From the NCBI GenBank assembly GCA_965248135.1, contig CBDFIN010000012.1, forward strand, positions 434,001 to 498,000: a stretch of 64,000 nucleotides of DNA, read 5' to 3'. Source of the stretch: SZUA-100 sp965248135. GTDB taxonomy: Bacteria; Pseudomonadota; Alphaproteobacteria; Rhizobiales; Rhizobiaceae. The notes under the pieces are model-generated. The model searched no databases, was not told the origin of the DNA, and saw only the letters and a program-made list of their open reading frames with translations. Shown piece by piece: positions 45,414-53,546 of this stretch. The position numbers were made by a program, and so were the translations under genes. Each line of letters opens with the position of its first letter. The first letter of the stretch is position 1.

Positions 45414-46691
45414 ATGAATTCCCAATGGACACATATTGTCATTTTCATTTGTGCCGCATTAAGCGGAACGCTGAATTATGACGGCATGGCCAACAGTTTT
45501 GTTTCCGATGCAGATTGGACGATGAAAAGCCTGTTTGCCATGACCGGTATTGCCGTCACACTGGTGATGTCGCTATTTTGGAGCTACGCCTTTGCCGTGG
45601 TGCCGGAATTATCGCTCGGTGTGGCCCGTTTGCGCGGCTGGCTTACGGTTATGGCTGGTGTCGTCATGATTATATCGTTGAGCACGTACTGGAATGTCGC
45701 ATCCCTGTCAAAATACGAGATTAACCGTATTACCGGCAGCTCGGTTGTGGCATCTGTTCAGGTTCAGTTGGCCGGTTCCATCAAACAGGTGAATGCTTTT
45801 CGTTCCTATGTCGGCGACATTGCATCTTTCCATCGTGACAATGTGGCCATTCGCGATGGCGAGGTTGGTGGCGGCACTTCAGGTGCTTCCGGTAACGGAC
45901 CTGTCTCCAATATAATGACGCAGGTGGCCACTCGTCTGAATACCCTGTCTCAGTCCGTCAAGAATGCCGAAGGTCAATTGGACGGCTTGCAGACAAAGGC
46001 TTCACAATGCCTTTCCACTTTGCGCCAGGCGCTTTCTTCTTCTGATGAAACTGCTGCGGGTAAGTCGCTTGCCTGTGTCAATCAGGCAATCTCGCAAATG
46101 GCCGGGCAGGATATTTTGTCGGCTATGGAACGGGGCTTGAAGGCAATGACATCAGGTATTGTTTTGCCTGCCACAATCAAGACCCAAAGGCAGCGTGATG
46201 TGATTGCGGGGTTTCTGGCCCAGAGTAAGAAGCGGGCAGATAATATTGCCGCGCAAATTGCAACCTTTGAAAGAGCGCCTGCACCGGTACCGCTAACGCT
46301 GGAACGTCCCAATGTGCTCAAGGGCGTGCTGCTGCATTGGCAAAGCCTGATCGCGCCCTTAGCCACGGCCTTGGCGATAGACCTCCTGCCACTGATCATT
46401 TTGCTTTTGAAAACATTGTATGGCGATGACCAGCGTCAACGCGGTAATCCGAAACAAATCTGGACGGCCGGTGATCTGCTGGATGCCATCAACCAGATGA
46501 ACCAGTTGCGCGATAGGTTGGACGACAACCGCCCTTCCAAGCCTGATCTGCCGGATTACATCGACATCGATCCGCTCAGGGATCAACCAAAGCTTGAGGA
46601 CAAGCAGGGTGAACCGAATGACGATGATCAGGAAACCGATGATGGCACCGTATCGGACGAGCCTGATAAACCCGATAGCGGTGCGAAATGA
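45414..46691 (+). CDS. Membrane protein of the transfer region
   Basis: 425 residues from an ATG at 45414 preceded by AGGAGG. Three N-terminal hydrophobic segments (WTHIVIFICAALSGTL, MTGIAVTLVMSLFWSYAF, GWLTVMAGVVMIISL), a long periplasmic helical part with Ser/Gly stretches, a further membrane segment (LATALAIDLLPLIILLLKTL) and an acidic tail with DDDQETDDGTV. No known family. It overlaps the next gene by ATGA and belongs to the membrane cluster 45.1-48.2 kb. Confidence 0.65.
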   Translation: MNSQWTHIVIFICAALSGTLNYDGMANSFVSDADWTMKSLFAMTGIAVTLVMSLFWSYAFAVVPELSLGVARLRGWLTVMAGVVMIISLSTYWNVASLSKYEINRITGSSVVASVQVQLAGSIKQVNAFRSYVGDIASFHRDNVAIRDGEVGGGTSGASGNGPVSNIMTQVATRLNTLSQSVKNAEGQLDGLQTKASQCLSTLRQALSSSDETAAGKSLACVNQAISQMAGQDILSAMERGLKAMTSGIVLPATIKTQRQRDVIAGFLAQSKKRADNIAAQIATFERAPAPVPLTLERPNVLKGVLLHWQSLIAPLATALAIDLLPLIILLLKTLYGDDQRQRGNPKQIWTAGDLLDAINQMNQLRDRLDDNRPSKPDLPDYIDIDPLRDQPKLEDKQGEPNDDDQETDDGTVSDEPDKPDSGAK

Positions 46692-47128
46692 TCCGCGCTG
46701 TCCTTGGACGGTTGGCTGGATGGTTGGTGGCGGCCATCTTTGCCCTTGCCGCCATTGCCCTGATCGTCTTTGATATCTTCGGCACCAATTGGCCGGAATT
46801 GGAGGAGCCTGCGGGGGAACTTGTCGCTGGAGAAGTGCGAAAATATGTGCTGTTTACCAGCGTTCCCTTCAAGCACTGGGAAGTCACCACCGGTGTGCGC
46901 TACGTTTCCACCGCCAAGCGCGAAGTTGAAAGCCAGTGGTGTTATATTGCCAAACCCGGCGGCTTTGGTGGTCCGACAGTGCAATTGACCCTGGCTACTT
47001 CCAGTGGGGCAGGCAAACCCAGGCCACGCTTTTACCCCGATGCTGGACTGCGCCCGTTTAATTTGACGAAGATGACGGCGCAGGCTCTGGTTAAAAGCCA
47101 TTGTCGCTTTCAAAAGGCGTACAACTAG
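46688..47128 (+). CDS. Membrane-anchored protein of the transfer region
   Basis: 146 residues: N-terminal anchor GWLVAAIFALAAIALIVFDI, then an exported domain with VPFKHWEVTTGVRYVSTAKR and QWCYIAKPGGFGGPTVQLTL. Translation is coupled to the upstream gene (ATGA). Function unknown. Confidence 0.6.
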   Translation: MIRAVLGRLAGWLVAAIFALAAIALIVFDIFGTNWPELEEPAGELVAGEVRKYVLFTSVPFKHWEVTTGVRYVSTAKREVESQWCYIAKPGGFGGPTVQLTLATSSGAGKPRPRFYPDAGLRPFNLTKMTAQALVKSHCRFQKAYN

Positions 47129-47249
47129 CGCGTCCCAAAAGCCTTCGGGCATTTTCCCAAAACGCAAACATGTATTCCATCGCATCCGTGCGGCGGCGTT
47201 TCTTGCCGTGCGTTTTTCCACATCAACCCCGAAATGAAAGGACATTATC

Positions 47250-47762
47250 ATGTTCGACTTTCTGCCGACCAAAATCATTCCGCCCGCCTTGTTGGGTGGC
47301 ATCGTTGTTTATGGACTTATATGCATCGTGTGGCTGCAACCGCTTGTTGAAGCCCGCATGGCTGAACTGGTTTACATTCCCCAATGTGAGGCCAATCTGC
47401 ATCGTGTTGAAGCTCAGCGGCGTGAACCGGTTGATCGTCGAAAGCAGGAACTTGATTTCGTCCTTGAGATGTTCAAGGGCACCGGTCTTGAACAAATACC
47501 AATGGTCAGTCAGGGCCTTGAAGTTGCAAGACGACAGATTGAAGCAACAAGTCCCAAACGACTTCGCACCTCGCGCATTGAACGCAATAATGTTTGCGCC
47601 TGCGCGGTTGATCAGGTTTTTGGCGACAATCATCTCAAAATGACCCTGAGTGTTGCAAGCTTGCGCACCCACATACCAGCCTTCCTCAAATCCATGCACC
47701 GCAATGTCGGCTCGGTTGCTGCATCGCGCACCTGCGGCGGACTTGCCCGTCAGAAAGGATAA
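47250..47762 (+). CDS. Exported or membrane protein of the transfer region
   Basis: 170 residues: one N-terminal membrane segment (IIPPALLGGIVVYGLICIVW), then a helical domain with five or more Cys (PQCEANLHRVEAQR, ERNNVCACAVDQVF, VAASRTCGGLARQKG), which suggests disulfides outside the cytoplasm. ATGAAAGGAC precedes the start. Function unknown. Confidence 0.6.
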   Translation: MFDFLPTKIIPPALLGGIVVYGLICIVWLQPLVEARMAELVYIPQCEANLHRVEAQRREPVDRRKQELDFVLEMFKGTGLEQIPMVSQGLEVARRQIEATSPKRLRTSRIERNNVCACAVDQVFGDNHLKMTLSVASLRTHIPAFLKSMHRNVGSVAASRTCGGLARQKG

Positions 47763-47766
47763 TTCC

Positions 47767-48183
47767 ATGCGTACTATAAATGAAACTGTCCATTATCAAA
47801 AAGGAAGCATCAAGGTAACCGATCAATTCCTGACTACCCGTTACAAGGATGAAGCCCTTGCCCCCGTTCAATCGGTACAAGTGGGACGCGAACCGCTTGT
47901 GATTGCCAGCGTCGTTGGAATAGGCCTCGCCCTGTTCGCCAGGCAGTTTGGCGATCTTCTCTACTGGCACGAGCAGATCCTGCTGATCTGCATGGGGCTG
48001 GGGTTAATCGTTGCCGGCTATTCCTTCGCCTTCCTGCGCATCGGCCAATACATGCACGAACGTAGCGTTTTGTTTCATAACATCTGGACGATCGATGCCG
48101 TGCGTAAGGCGATTGCATCGGCAAAACTAAAAGATAAATCTGATGCCGGGCAAACAATTATCATGGGTGAGGTCGACGAATAA
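47767..48183 (+). CDS. Membrane protein with DUF6232-like pattern
   Basis: 138 residues from ATG at 47767 with AAAGGA upstream. The N-terminus (YQKGSIKVTDQFLTTRYKDE) and SVQVGREPLVIASVVGIGLA, with two hydrophobic segments (IASVVGIGLALFA, ILLICMGLGLIVAGYSFAF), resemble small membrane proteins of the DUF6232 type. It ends the forward membrane cluster, 3 bp before a convergent gene. Confidence 0.5.
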   Translation: MRTINETVHYQKGSIKVTDQFLTTRYKDEALAPVQSVQVGREPLVIASVVGIGLALFARQFGDLLYWHEQILLICMGLGLIVAGYSFAFLRIGQYMHERSVLFHNIWTIDAVRKAIASAKLKDKSDAGQTIIMGEVDE

Positions 48184-48186
48184 TAT

Positions 48187-49077
48187 TTATCCCATCGGGT
48201 CGAATACAGGCACACGCTCCGGCGCAGATGTTGGTACGGTGCTGGCGGGATTGGCGTTGATTGAAAATGCAGTTCTGGCATTTGGTGCATCGGCAGCATT
48301 TTTGATACCGGAAAGATGTTTCATTGCCAATGCTGGCAAGGTTGGAAGTGTTGGCGGTGGCATTGCATCCAGCAATTCCGCATCAAGGTCTTCCAGTTCA
48401 TCAACGGTGATACCACCTTCCGCAATTTTCTCGCGCGCATCTTGAATCTTGTCCCTTGCAGCAGAAATGCGTTCTCTTGCGCTATCGAGTTTGTCATGGG
48501 CAAGGTGAAGTTGATTGCGCTGTTCCAAAACAGTGGCATGCTCCTCAGTGAGACTGTTTTTGGAAGCAAGTTCTTTCATGTATAATTGGGCGGATGGACC
48601 AGTCACCAGTTCAAAATCCACCTCATCGCGGCTGACATTTTCACCAAATTCATCAATGACAAATGTTCCGTCCTCAGACTTGAACACGCGCCGCCCATCT
48701 TCCAGTATGTAGGCTTGGGCCAGCAAGTCCTGTAGCCGTAATTCGACCTCACCCAATAACCTGTCGATCTGATCGAGGTGCAATTGGTTTTCGGTGAGCG
48801 CATTCAATATTGCAACTTCTTGCGCATCCAGTCCGGCCTCGTATGCATCTATCCTTGCTTCATAGGCATCGATGCGTGATTCAAATTCTGCAATCTGGAT
48901 TTGCGTTGCAATAATAGTCTCTGCGGCAAAAGAAAGAATTTCATCATCCAGCCGCTCAGTGATCTCTTCCTTTCGATGGTGTTCCTGCTTGGCCTTAATG
49001 AACCATTGGTGACGCCGCGAGCGTTCAGAATGGCGGTTACGATCATCGCTGCTGAAATGTTCACCCAATAATATCAT
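48187..49077 (-). CDS. Coiled-coil protein of the transfer region
   Basis: 296 residues dominated by heptad-rich helices: IATQIQIAEFESRIDAYEAR, ILNALTENQLHLDQIDRLLG and SARERISAARDKIQDAREKI. A compact central part has GRRVFKSEDGTFVIDEFGE. It starts immediately after the stop of the exported protein gene upstream, so the two form a reverse-strand operon. It has no membrane segment and no recognised family. Confidence 0.6.
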   Translation of the reverse strand: MILLGEHFSSDDRNRHSERSRRHQWFIKAKQEHHRKEEITERLDDEILSFAAETIIATQIQIAEFESRIDAYEARIDAYEAGLDAQEVAILNALTENQLHLDQIDRLLGEVELRLQDLLAQAYILEDGRRVFKSEDGTFVIDEFGENVSRDEVDFELVTGPSAQLYMKELASKNSLTEEHATVLEQRNQLHLAHDKLDSARERISAARDKIQDAREKIAEGGITVDELEDLDAELLDAMPPPTLPTLPALAMKHLSGIKNAADAPNARTAFSINANPASTVPTSAPERVPVFDPMG

Positions 49078-49443
49078 CTATGCTCCACAATCCTTTTTGA
49101 TCAAAACATGCAATAATACCCCCACCGGTTTGTCCGGGTGCCTGCCAAGCCAGGTCTCCATTTTTTGGCGTTTTATTGCCCCGCCAGTATTGTTGGCATA
49201 CCACTTATAAACGCAGTTCATACCTTCCTGATTTGGCTTGTCGCGCAAATATCGCGAATAGGCCAACCCCTCAACCACGCCAGCAATGTAACTCACTTGC
49301 TGATCCATGTTCATTTTATTCATCACAAATCCGGCGTTCAGCTCGCTTGCATTGGCTACATTTGTTTCTGCAATCAGCATACCAAGTATTATTATGGATA
49401 ATTGTTGATATTTGCTTAATTTAAACGATTTATTAATCCACAT
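49078..49443 (-). CDS. Exported protein, weakly Rap1a/Tai-like
   Basis: 121 residues with a signal peptide (LSIIILGMLIAETNVANAS) and a mature part DQQVSYIAGVVEGLAYSRYL, MNCVYKWYANNTGGA and HPDKPVGVLLHVLIKKDCG. The GYIxGVxxG, Cys...Cys and VLIxA-like C-terminus recall the Rap1a immunity family, but the match is loose. It is the first gene of the pair with the coiled-coil protein. Confidence 0.5.
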   Translation of the reverse strand: MWINKSFKLSKYQQLSIIILGMLIAETNVANASELNAGFVMNKMNMDQQVSYIAGVVEGLAYSRYLRDKPNQEGMNCVYKWYANNTGGAIKRQKMETWLGRHPDKPVGVLLHVLIKKDCGA

Positions 49444-49559
49444 AATCGTTGAATTATGTTACTTTTTACTTATGTACCTTGGTTTTGCTATAATTATTGA
49501 GTAACAACGAATTATCAAGGGGTTGGCAGCGATAACATGCCCTAAGCCCCGCTGAAAAA

Positions 49560-49621
49560 GCCTTGTCGCGGAAAGGAACGATTTCGTTGCCTGCGATGGT
49601 ATAGCGTATTCACGACAAGGC
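49560..49621. promoter_or_regulatory. Inverted repeat upstream of the resolvase (possible res site)
   Basis: GCCTTGTCG at 49560-49568 and CGACAAGGC at 49613-49621 are perfect inverted 9-mers, directly before the recombinase start at 49633. Serine resolvase genes often have their recombination site or operator there. The spacing (44 bp) suits two bound subunits but is not diagnostic. Confidence 0.45.
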
Positions 49622-49632
49622 ATTGATTTAAC

Positions 49633-50199
49633 ATGAAAATAGGATATTTGCGTGTCAGCACACAAGAACAGCGTCCAGATCGACAAATTGATGGTCTGGA
49701 GCCGCTTTGTGATGTGTTTTATGTCGAGAAGCTCTCTGCTGTAAGTTTGAAGCGCCCGATATTCGAGAAAATTCTTGATCAACTTGGGCCAGGCGATACG
49801 CTTGTGGTATGGGATTTGGACAGGGCCTTTCGTTCAACCGTCGATGCCATTACTCAAGCTGAAGCGCTTAGAAGGCGCGGGATTGATTTCCACATTGTCA
49901 CCCTGGGCGTGGATACATCAACGGCGGATGGCAGGCTTGTCTATACGGTTATAGCAGCTTTTGCAGAACATGAGCGCAATCGCCTGTCTGAGCGCACAAA
50001 AGAGGGGCTGCAAGCCGCCCGCAAGCGCGGTCAGCGCCTGGGCCGTCCGCCAAAGATGACCAGAACCAAGGTTATATCTGCCATGAGAAAGCTCGAAGCA
50101 AATGAAGCAACTCTGTCAGAACTTGCAGCTCTCAACGGTGTTCACCCATGGACATTGTCACGCTCTATCAAGCGGCTGGAGGCAGTCACAAATTCATGA
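49633..50199 (+). CDS. Serine recombinase (resolvase/invertase family)
   Basis: 188 residues: MKIGYLRVSTQEQRPDRQID with catalytic Ser9, LVVWDLDRAFRSTVDAI with conserved Arg, VYTVIAAFAEHERNRLSERT in the long E helix and a C-terminal helix-turn-helix (ATLSELAALNGVHPWTLSRS). It should resolve co-integrates or invert DNA at a site that may lie at 49560-49621. It stands between the transfer genes and the parB remnant, as on many plasmids. Confidence 0.92.
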   Translation: MKIGYLRVSTQEQRPDRQIDGLEPLCDVFYVEKLSAVSLKRPIFEKILDQLGPGDTLVVWDLDRAFRSTVDAITQAEALRRRGIDFHIVTLGVDTSTADGRLVYTVIAAFAEHERNRLSERTKEGLQAARKRGQRLGRPPKMTRTKVISAMRKLEANEATLSELAALNGVHPWTLSRSIKRLEAVTNS

Positions 50200-50397
50200 G
50201 ATTTGTGGTTTTTGAAACCATTTTCCGGTACAGTGAGGATATGAGAAAAGCAGTGAACAACAAGCAGATTCTACACGAGGCCATGCATTGCCATTTCGAT
50301 TCATAAGACATCCGGTCAAAAACATCCGGCAAGACTTTATGCGTCATAGGAATGAATTCAATAATTCATGCAGTGCATAATCTTTGACAATCAAAGC

Positions 50398-50431
50398 CCG
50401 GCCAGCGGTGCCCCCGCTGGCCGGATTTTTT
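50398..50431 (+). terminator. Rho-independent terminator
   Basis: CCGGCCAGCGG and CCGCTGGCCGG form an 11-bp GC-rich stem with a short loop, followed by a run of eight T at 50425-50432. It terminates forward transcription after the resolvase gene. Confidence 0.85.
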
Positions 50432-50442
50432 TTGACCGGATA

Positions 50443-50472
50443 AACCACCCGATGAATAAACATCGGGTGGTT
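50443..50472. terminator. Bidirectional terminator hairpin
   Basis: AACCACCCGATG and CATCGGGTGGTT form a perfect 12-bp stem with loop AATAAA just after the parB-like stop on the reverse strand. T/A-rich flanks suit termination of the reverse-strand genes. Confidence 0.7.
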
Positions 50473-50486
50473 TTGGCGAGTAGCAA

Positions 50487-51488
50487 TCAAGCATAATGCT
50501 TTTTCACCGCCTTCCAGTCCTCAATGGCGGCAATGCCATCGCGTTTGGTATATGCACCCATGGGAAAATCAATATAACGCGGTTGCCAATTGGAACTGGT
50601 GGCTTTTTTGCTTCCCTGTCGCGCTATGGCGCTCCCCGCCTCTTGTTTACCACCTTCACGGGTTCCATCCAGATAATCGGCAATGATCTTCTTCTGCACT
50701 TTGGCGGTTGCAGAAATATTACCATCCGCAACCCGCTTGCCGCCGATATGTTTAAGCATGGCATTAATCGCTTCCTTATCACGCAACAAATCAAGAAAGG
50801 TACTTCGTACCGAGACACTTCCTGCCGAGACACTTCCTGCCGAGGCACTTCCTGCCGAGACATCATCAAGCGACCAGCAATCTGCCATATCAACGCTCAA
50901 CAGATTACCAAGCACCTCCACCATGGCAGACCCGCAAGGTAGCGTTTCAGCTACGACAAAAGTCAGAATGCTCGTGACATCTTCATGGCTTAATCCAATC
51001 AGCTTGGCAAAGATGGCATGAAGATCATGGGACTTTCCCCAATCACCCTTGCGATAGACAAGCGTATCATCGGCAATATCTTCCATACCAAGACACTTCG
51101 TGCCGAGCAAACCACGAATGCGTTCGCGTTCTTCGCTGAATGTTGCTTCGGCTTTGTTGGATTCCAGACTTTCCTTGATCGGCTCACTATTGGCCTTTTG
51201 GGGGTCGGCGTGAACCTGCCAAAGTTCTGAACCTGCAATCATCTGTGCCACCGCAAGCCTCAAGGCAATATCGCCATGATTAAGCAATTCGGTACGCACC
51301 GCACTATGACGATGAAGATTGAGATAATTCTGCATGGCCTTGGTCAGTTCGGGACGTTCCGCCTTTTCCTCAACGGCTTCGCCGTTTGCCACTTTCTCCA
51401 ATCGTTTGGCTTGTTTGATTGTCAAATAGCCTTCATGAAAAGCGACCTCGCCATCACATGCAATCTGAACAAAAACCTTGCCGCCACC
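50487..51488 (-). pseudogene. parB-like partition gene, 5'-truncated
   Basis: The reverse frame opens without a proper start as GGKVFVQIACDGEVAFHEGY, then KQAKRLEKVANGEAVEEKAE, RPELTKAMQNYLNLHRHSAV, AVAQMIAGSELWQVHADPQK and FLDLLRDKEAINAMLKHIGG. This is the C-terminal half of large plasmid ParB-like proteins (usually 600-700 residues). The N-terminal ParB/Srx nuclease-like domain is missing: at about 51488 the reading enters the AAA_13 gene. A TTG at 51425 could start a short product. A tandem block of five-residue units (VSAGS) sits near residues 196-213. Confidence 0.8.
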
Positions 51489-53494
51489 TTTCTGGCTATG
51501 TTAGGAATTGGATATGACTGGGAAATCGTGCCTTCTGACTCAAACTCAATGAGTTGCTTCATGAGATATGTGAACTCATTCTTGTTCTCCAAAAGAATCT
51601 TATCCAACGGCCTCAGTTCGGCCTTACGCTGATCCTCACTGGTGTTGATACAATGCAGCATCCAGTAAGTTCTGCCGACGCTGTTCGGTCTAATATTTTG
51701 GAACCAGTTCAGCAGAAGTTTTATGAACTCAAAATTGTGCGTCAGTATGAAAATTTGTCTTGCGTCTTTGACCGCGTTTTTCAAAAATGAAAATGCCTGA
51801 TAGACTGAGCTGGAGTCGAGACTTGAGATGGGATCGTCAATGACGACTATTCCCTCGGAAAGGTCAAAATCCTGATCTTGAAGGCCAACAACAAAATACA
51901 GAAACGTGATTGCGGTTTTTTCGCCTTCGCTTAAACGTTTGGCAGCTCTTCTAAACCGCATGATGCGATAGCCATCGCCCTCCGGCTCAAATCGAAGGTC
52001 ATCTCGACCCAGGAAGGAGGCGAGCTTCTCAGACAGGTCTTCAGCGGCCTGATGCGAATTGGCAATCTTGAGTCGATTTTCTCCAATGCGCTTTTTGAGC
52101 GTGTCGATACCCAGGACACCTTTATCATGGTCGCCGTCTTTAAGCTGCAGTATGAGTGCGTCGATGCCAGCCAGTTCGCGATCGATTTCGCCAACTGATT
52201 CAGCGATGCTGGATAAGAAGTGTTTTTCGATTCTATCTCGTGTGTCCTGCAGTCGCTGATCAAATTTTTCAGTTTCAGCGTTATGCCGCTCGACCACATT
52301 GTTGGTTACTTCAAGTGCATCAAAGTAGGGCTGAGGATCAAATGGAGCCAGATTACCACTGTAGCTTTCTGTCCTCCTAGTCAGCTTTTCGTTAATGATC
52401 TTTGTTAACTCGACGAGATGGTCGAGAAGGGACAACTTAAGCGAAGAGGTTTTGTCAACTGCCGCTGAAAACGGTTCCTGCAATTCCGCATAAAAACTGA
52501 ATTTTATTGGCGTGGCGAGACCCTGCAAATTTTGGTGCAATGCTTCCAGATTCTGCAACGATTGATTGAGCTCCTTTTTCAACTTTCTATCAGAATCGTT
52601 GAAGTGGGAAGCAAGAGCTTCAGCGCGCAATTTTGGAATCTCTTGTTGGCAGAATTCACAGGTGTCACCATCCGCATAATCGTGAATCGAGACACCTTGC
52701 TCCACCCATTGAGCGATCGTCGGATTTTCCGCCAGTCGCTGGATCGCGACAGATGTAGCACTCGTCCGGACAATTTCTGAAGCGTATTTTTCGAGCATCT
52801 GGAGCGCGGTGAAGTAAGGTACCTCTGGCTGATCTTTGGCCTCGAGATTGATTACGCCAAGCGAGAGCTTTTCATGTTTTTCCATCGCGGGTTGTTTCAT
52901 CGATTTCGATGCCGTCACCAGATCCTCAATGCTTAGAACTTTCGGGTCAGTGAGTGCCGCAAAAGCAACCTCAGCATTATTTTTGCGATAAGTACGGGTG
53001 GTGGTACCAGCTGTGTGCTTCGATATCTCACTCGCTTTGTCCGAAAATATTTTCCCTCTTTTTTTCTCGAGTTTGCCGCGTTCGGTCGTTTTTTCGGCAA
53101 GCGTCGTCTCAGCATGCGTCACGGCTTTCTCATCCTGTTCTACAATGCCGACAAGGGTCTTGTTCTCCTCTCCGATGACGAATATCGGATTTAATTTTCC
53201 CTCGAGTTCACCGATGTTAGCTTCAATGTACTCGGAGTTAAAAACGCGCACTTTTCTCGCGTAGGGATTACCTTGTGTGAAAGAACCTTCGTCAGTAGCA
53301 ATCTTATACTTCAAGTCTTCAAAACCTGCTGCTGTGCCGGTGTTCAGGTCATGAAAGAATCGAGATAGGGTCGTCTTTCCGGAGCCGTTCAATCCGTAGA
53401 TGAGATTGAATTTCGCGAAAGGGATCATGTCAGCAGGTTTTACGTAATTGGCGAAGACGCCCAGATTCTCTATTTTGTCAAAGTGCCTAATCAT
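51422..53494 (-). CDS. AAA_13 (PrrC/RloC-type) ATPase, C-terminus clipped
   Basis: 690 residues. Walker A YGLNGSGKTTLSR (34-41) in the typical AAA_13 N-terminus, a coiled-coil middle holding CEFC near residue 277 (zinc-hook-like), then signature RLSEGEKTAITFLYF, Walker B IVVIDDPISSLDSSSV and IFILTHNFEFIKLL. These ATPases include the anticodon nucleases PrrC and RloC. After PNIARKV the family normally continues for dozens of residues, but here the last 20 residues come from parB sequence in another frame, so the end is artificial. It lies 52 bp after the Rad50-like gene. Confidence 0.85.
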   Translation of the reverse strand: MIRHFDKIENLGVFANYVKPADMIPFAKFNLIYGLNGSGKTTLSRFFHDLNTGTAAGFEDLKYKIATDEGSFTQGNPYARKVRVFNSEYIEANIGELEGKLNPIFVIGEENKTLVGIVEQDEKAVTHAETTLAEKTTERGKLEKKRGKIFSDKASEISKHTAGTTTRTYRKNNAEVAFAALTDPKVLSIEDLVTASKSMKQPAMEKHEKLSLGVINLEAKDQPEVPYFTALQMLEKYASEIVRTSATSVAIQRLAENPTIAQWVEQGVSIHDYADGDTCEFCQQEIPKLRAEALASHFNDSDRKLKKELNQSLQNLEALHQNLQGLATPIKFSFYAELQEPFSAAVDKTSSLKLSLLDHLVELTKIINEKLTRRTESYSGNLAPFDPQPYFDALEVTNNVVERHNAETEKFDQRLQDTRDRIEKHFLSSIAESVGEIDRELAGIDALILQLKDGDHDKGVLGIDTLKKRIGENRLKIANSHQAAEDLSEKLASFLGRDDLRFEPEGDGYRIMRFRRAAKRLSEGEKTAITFLYFVVGLQDQDFDLSEGIVVIDDPISSLDSSSVYQAFSFLKNAVKDARQIFILTHNFEFIKLLLNWFQNIRPNSVGRTYWMLHCINTSEDQRKAELRPLDKILLENKNEFTYLMKQLIEFESEGTISQSYPIPNIARKVAARFLFRLHVMARSLFMKAI

Positions 53495-53546
53495 TTATCT
53501 GTCCCAAAAATTTCTTTGAATCGAGATTGACCGGTTCCGGTTTGAC

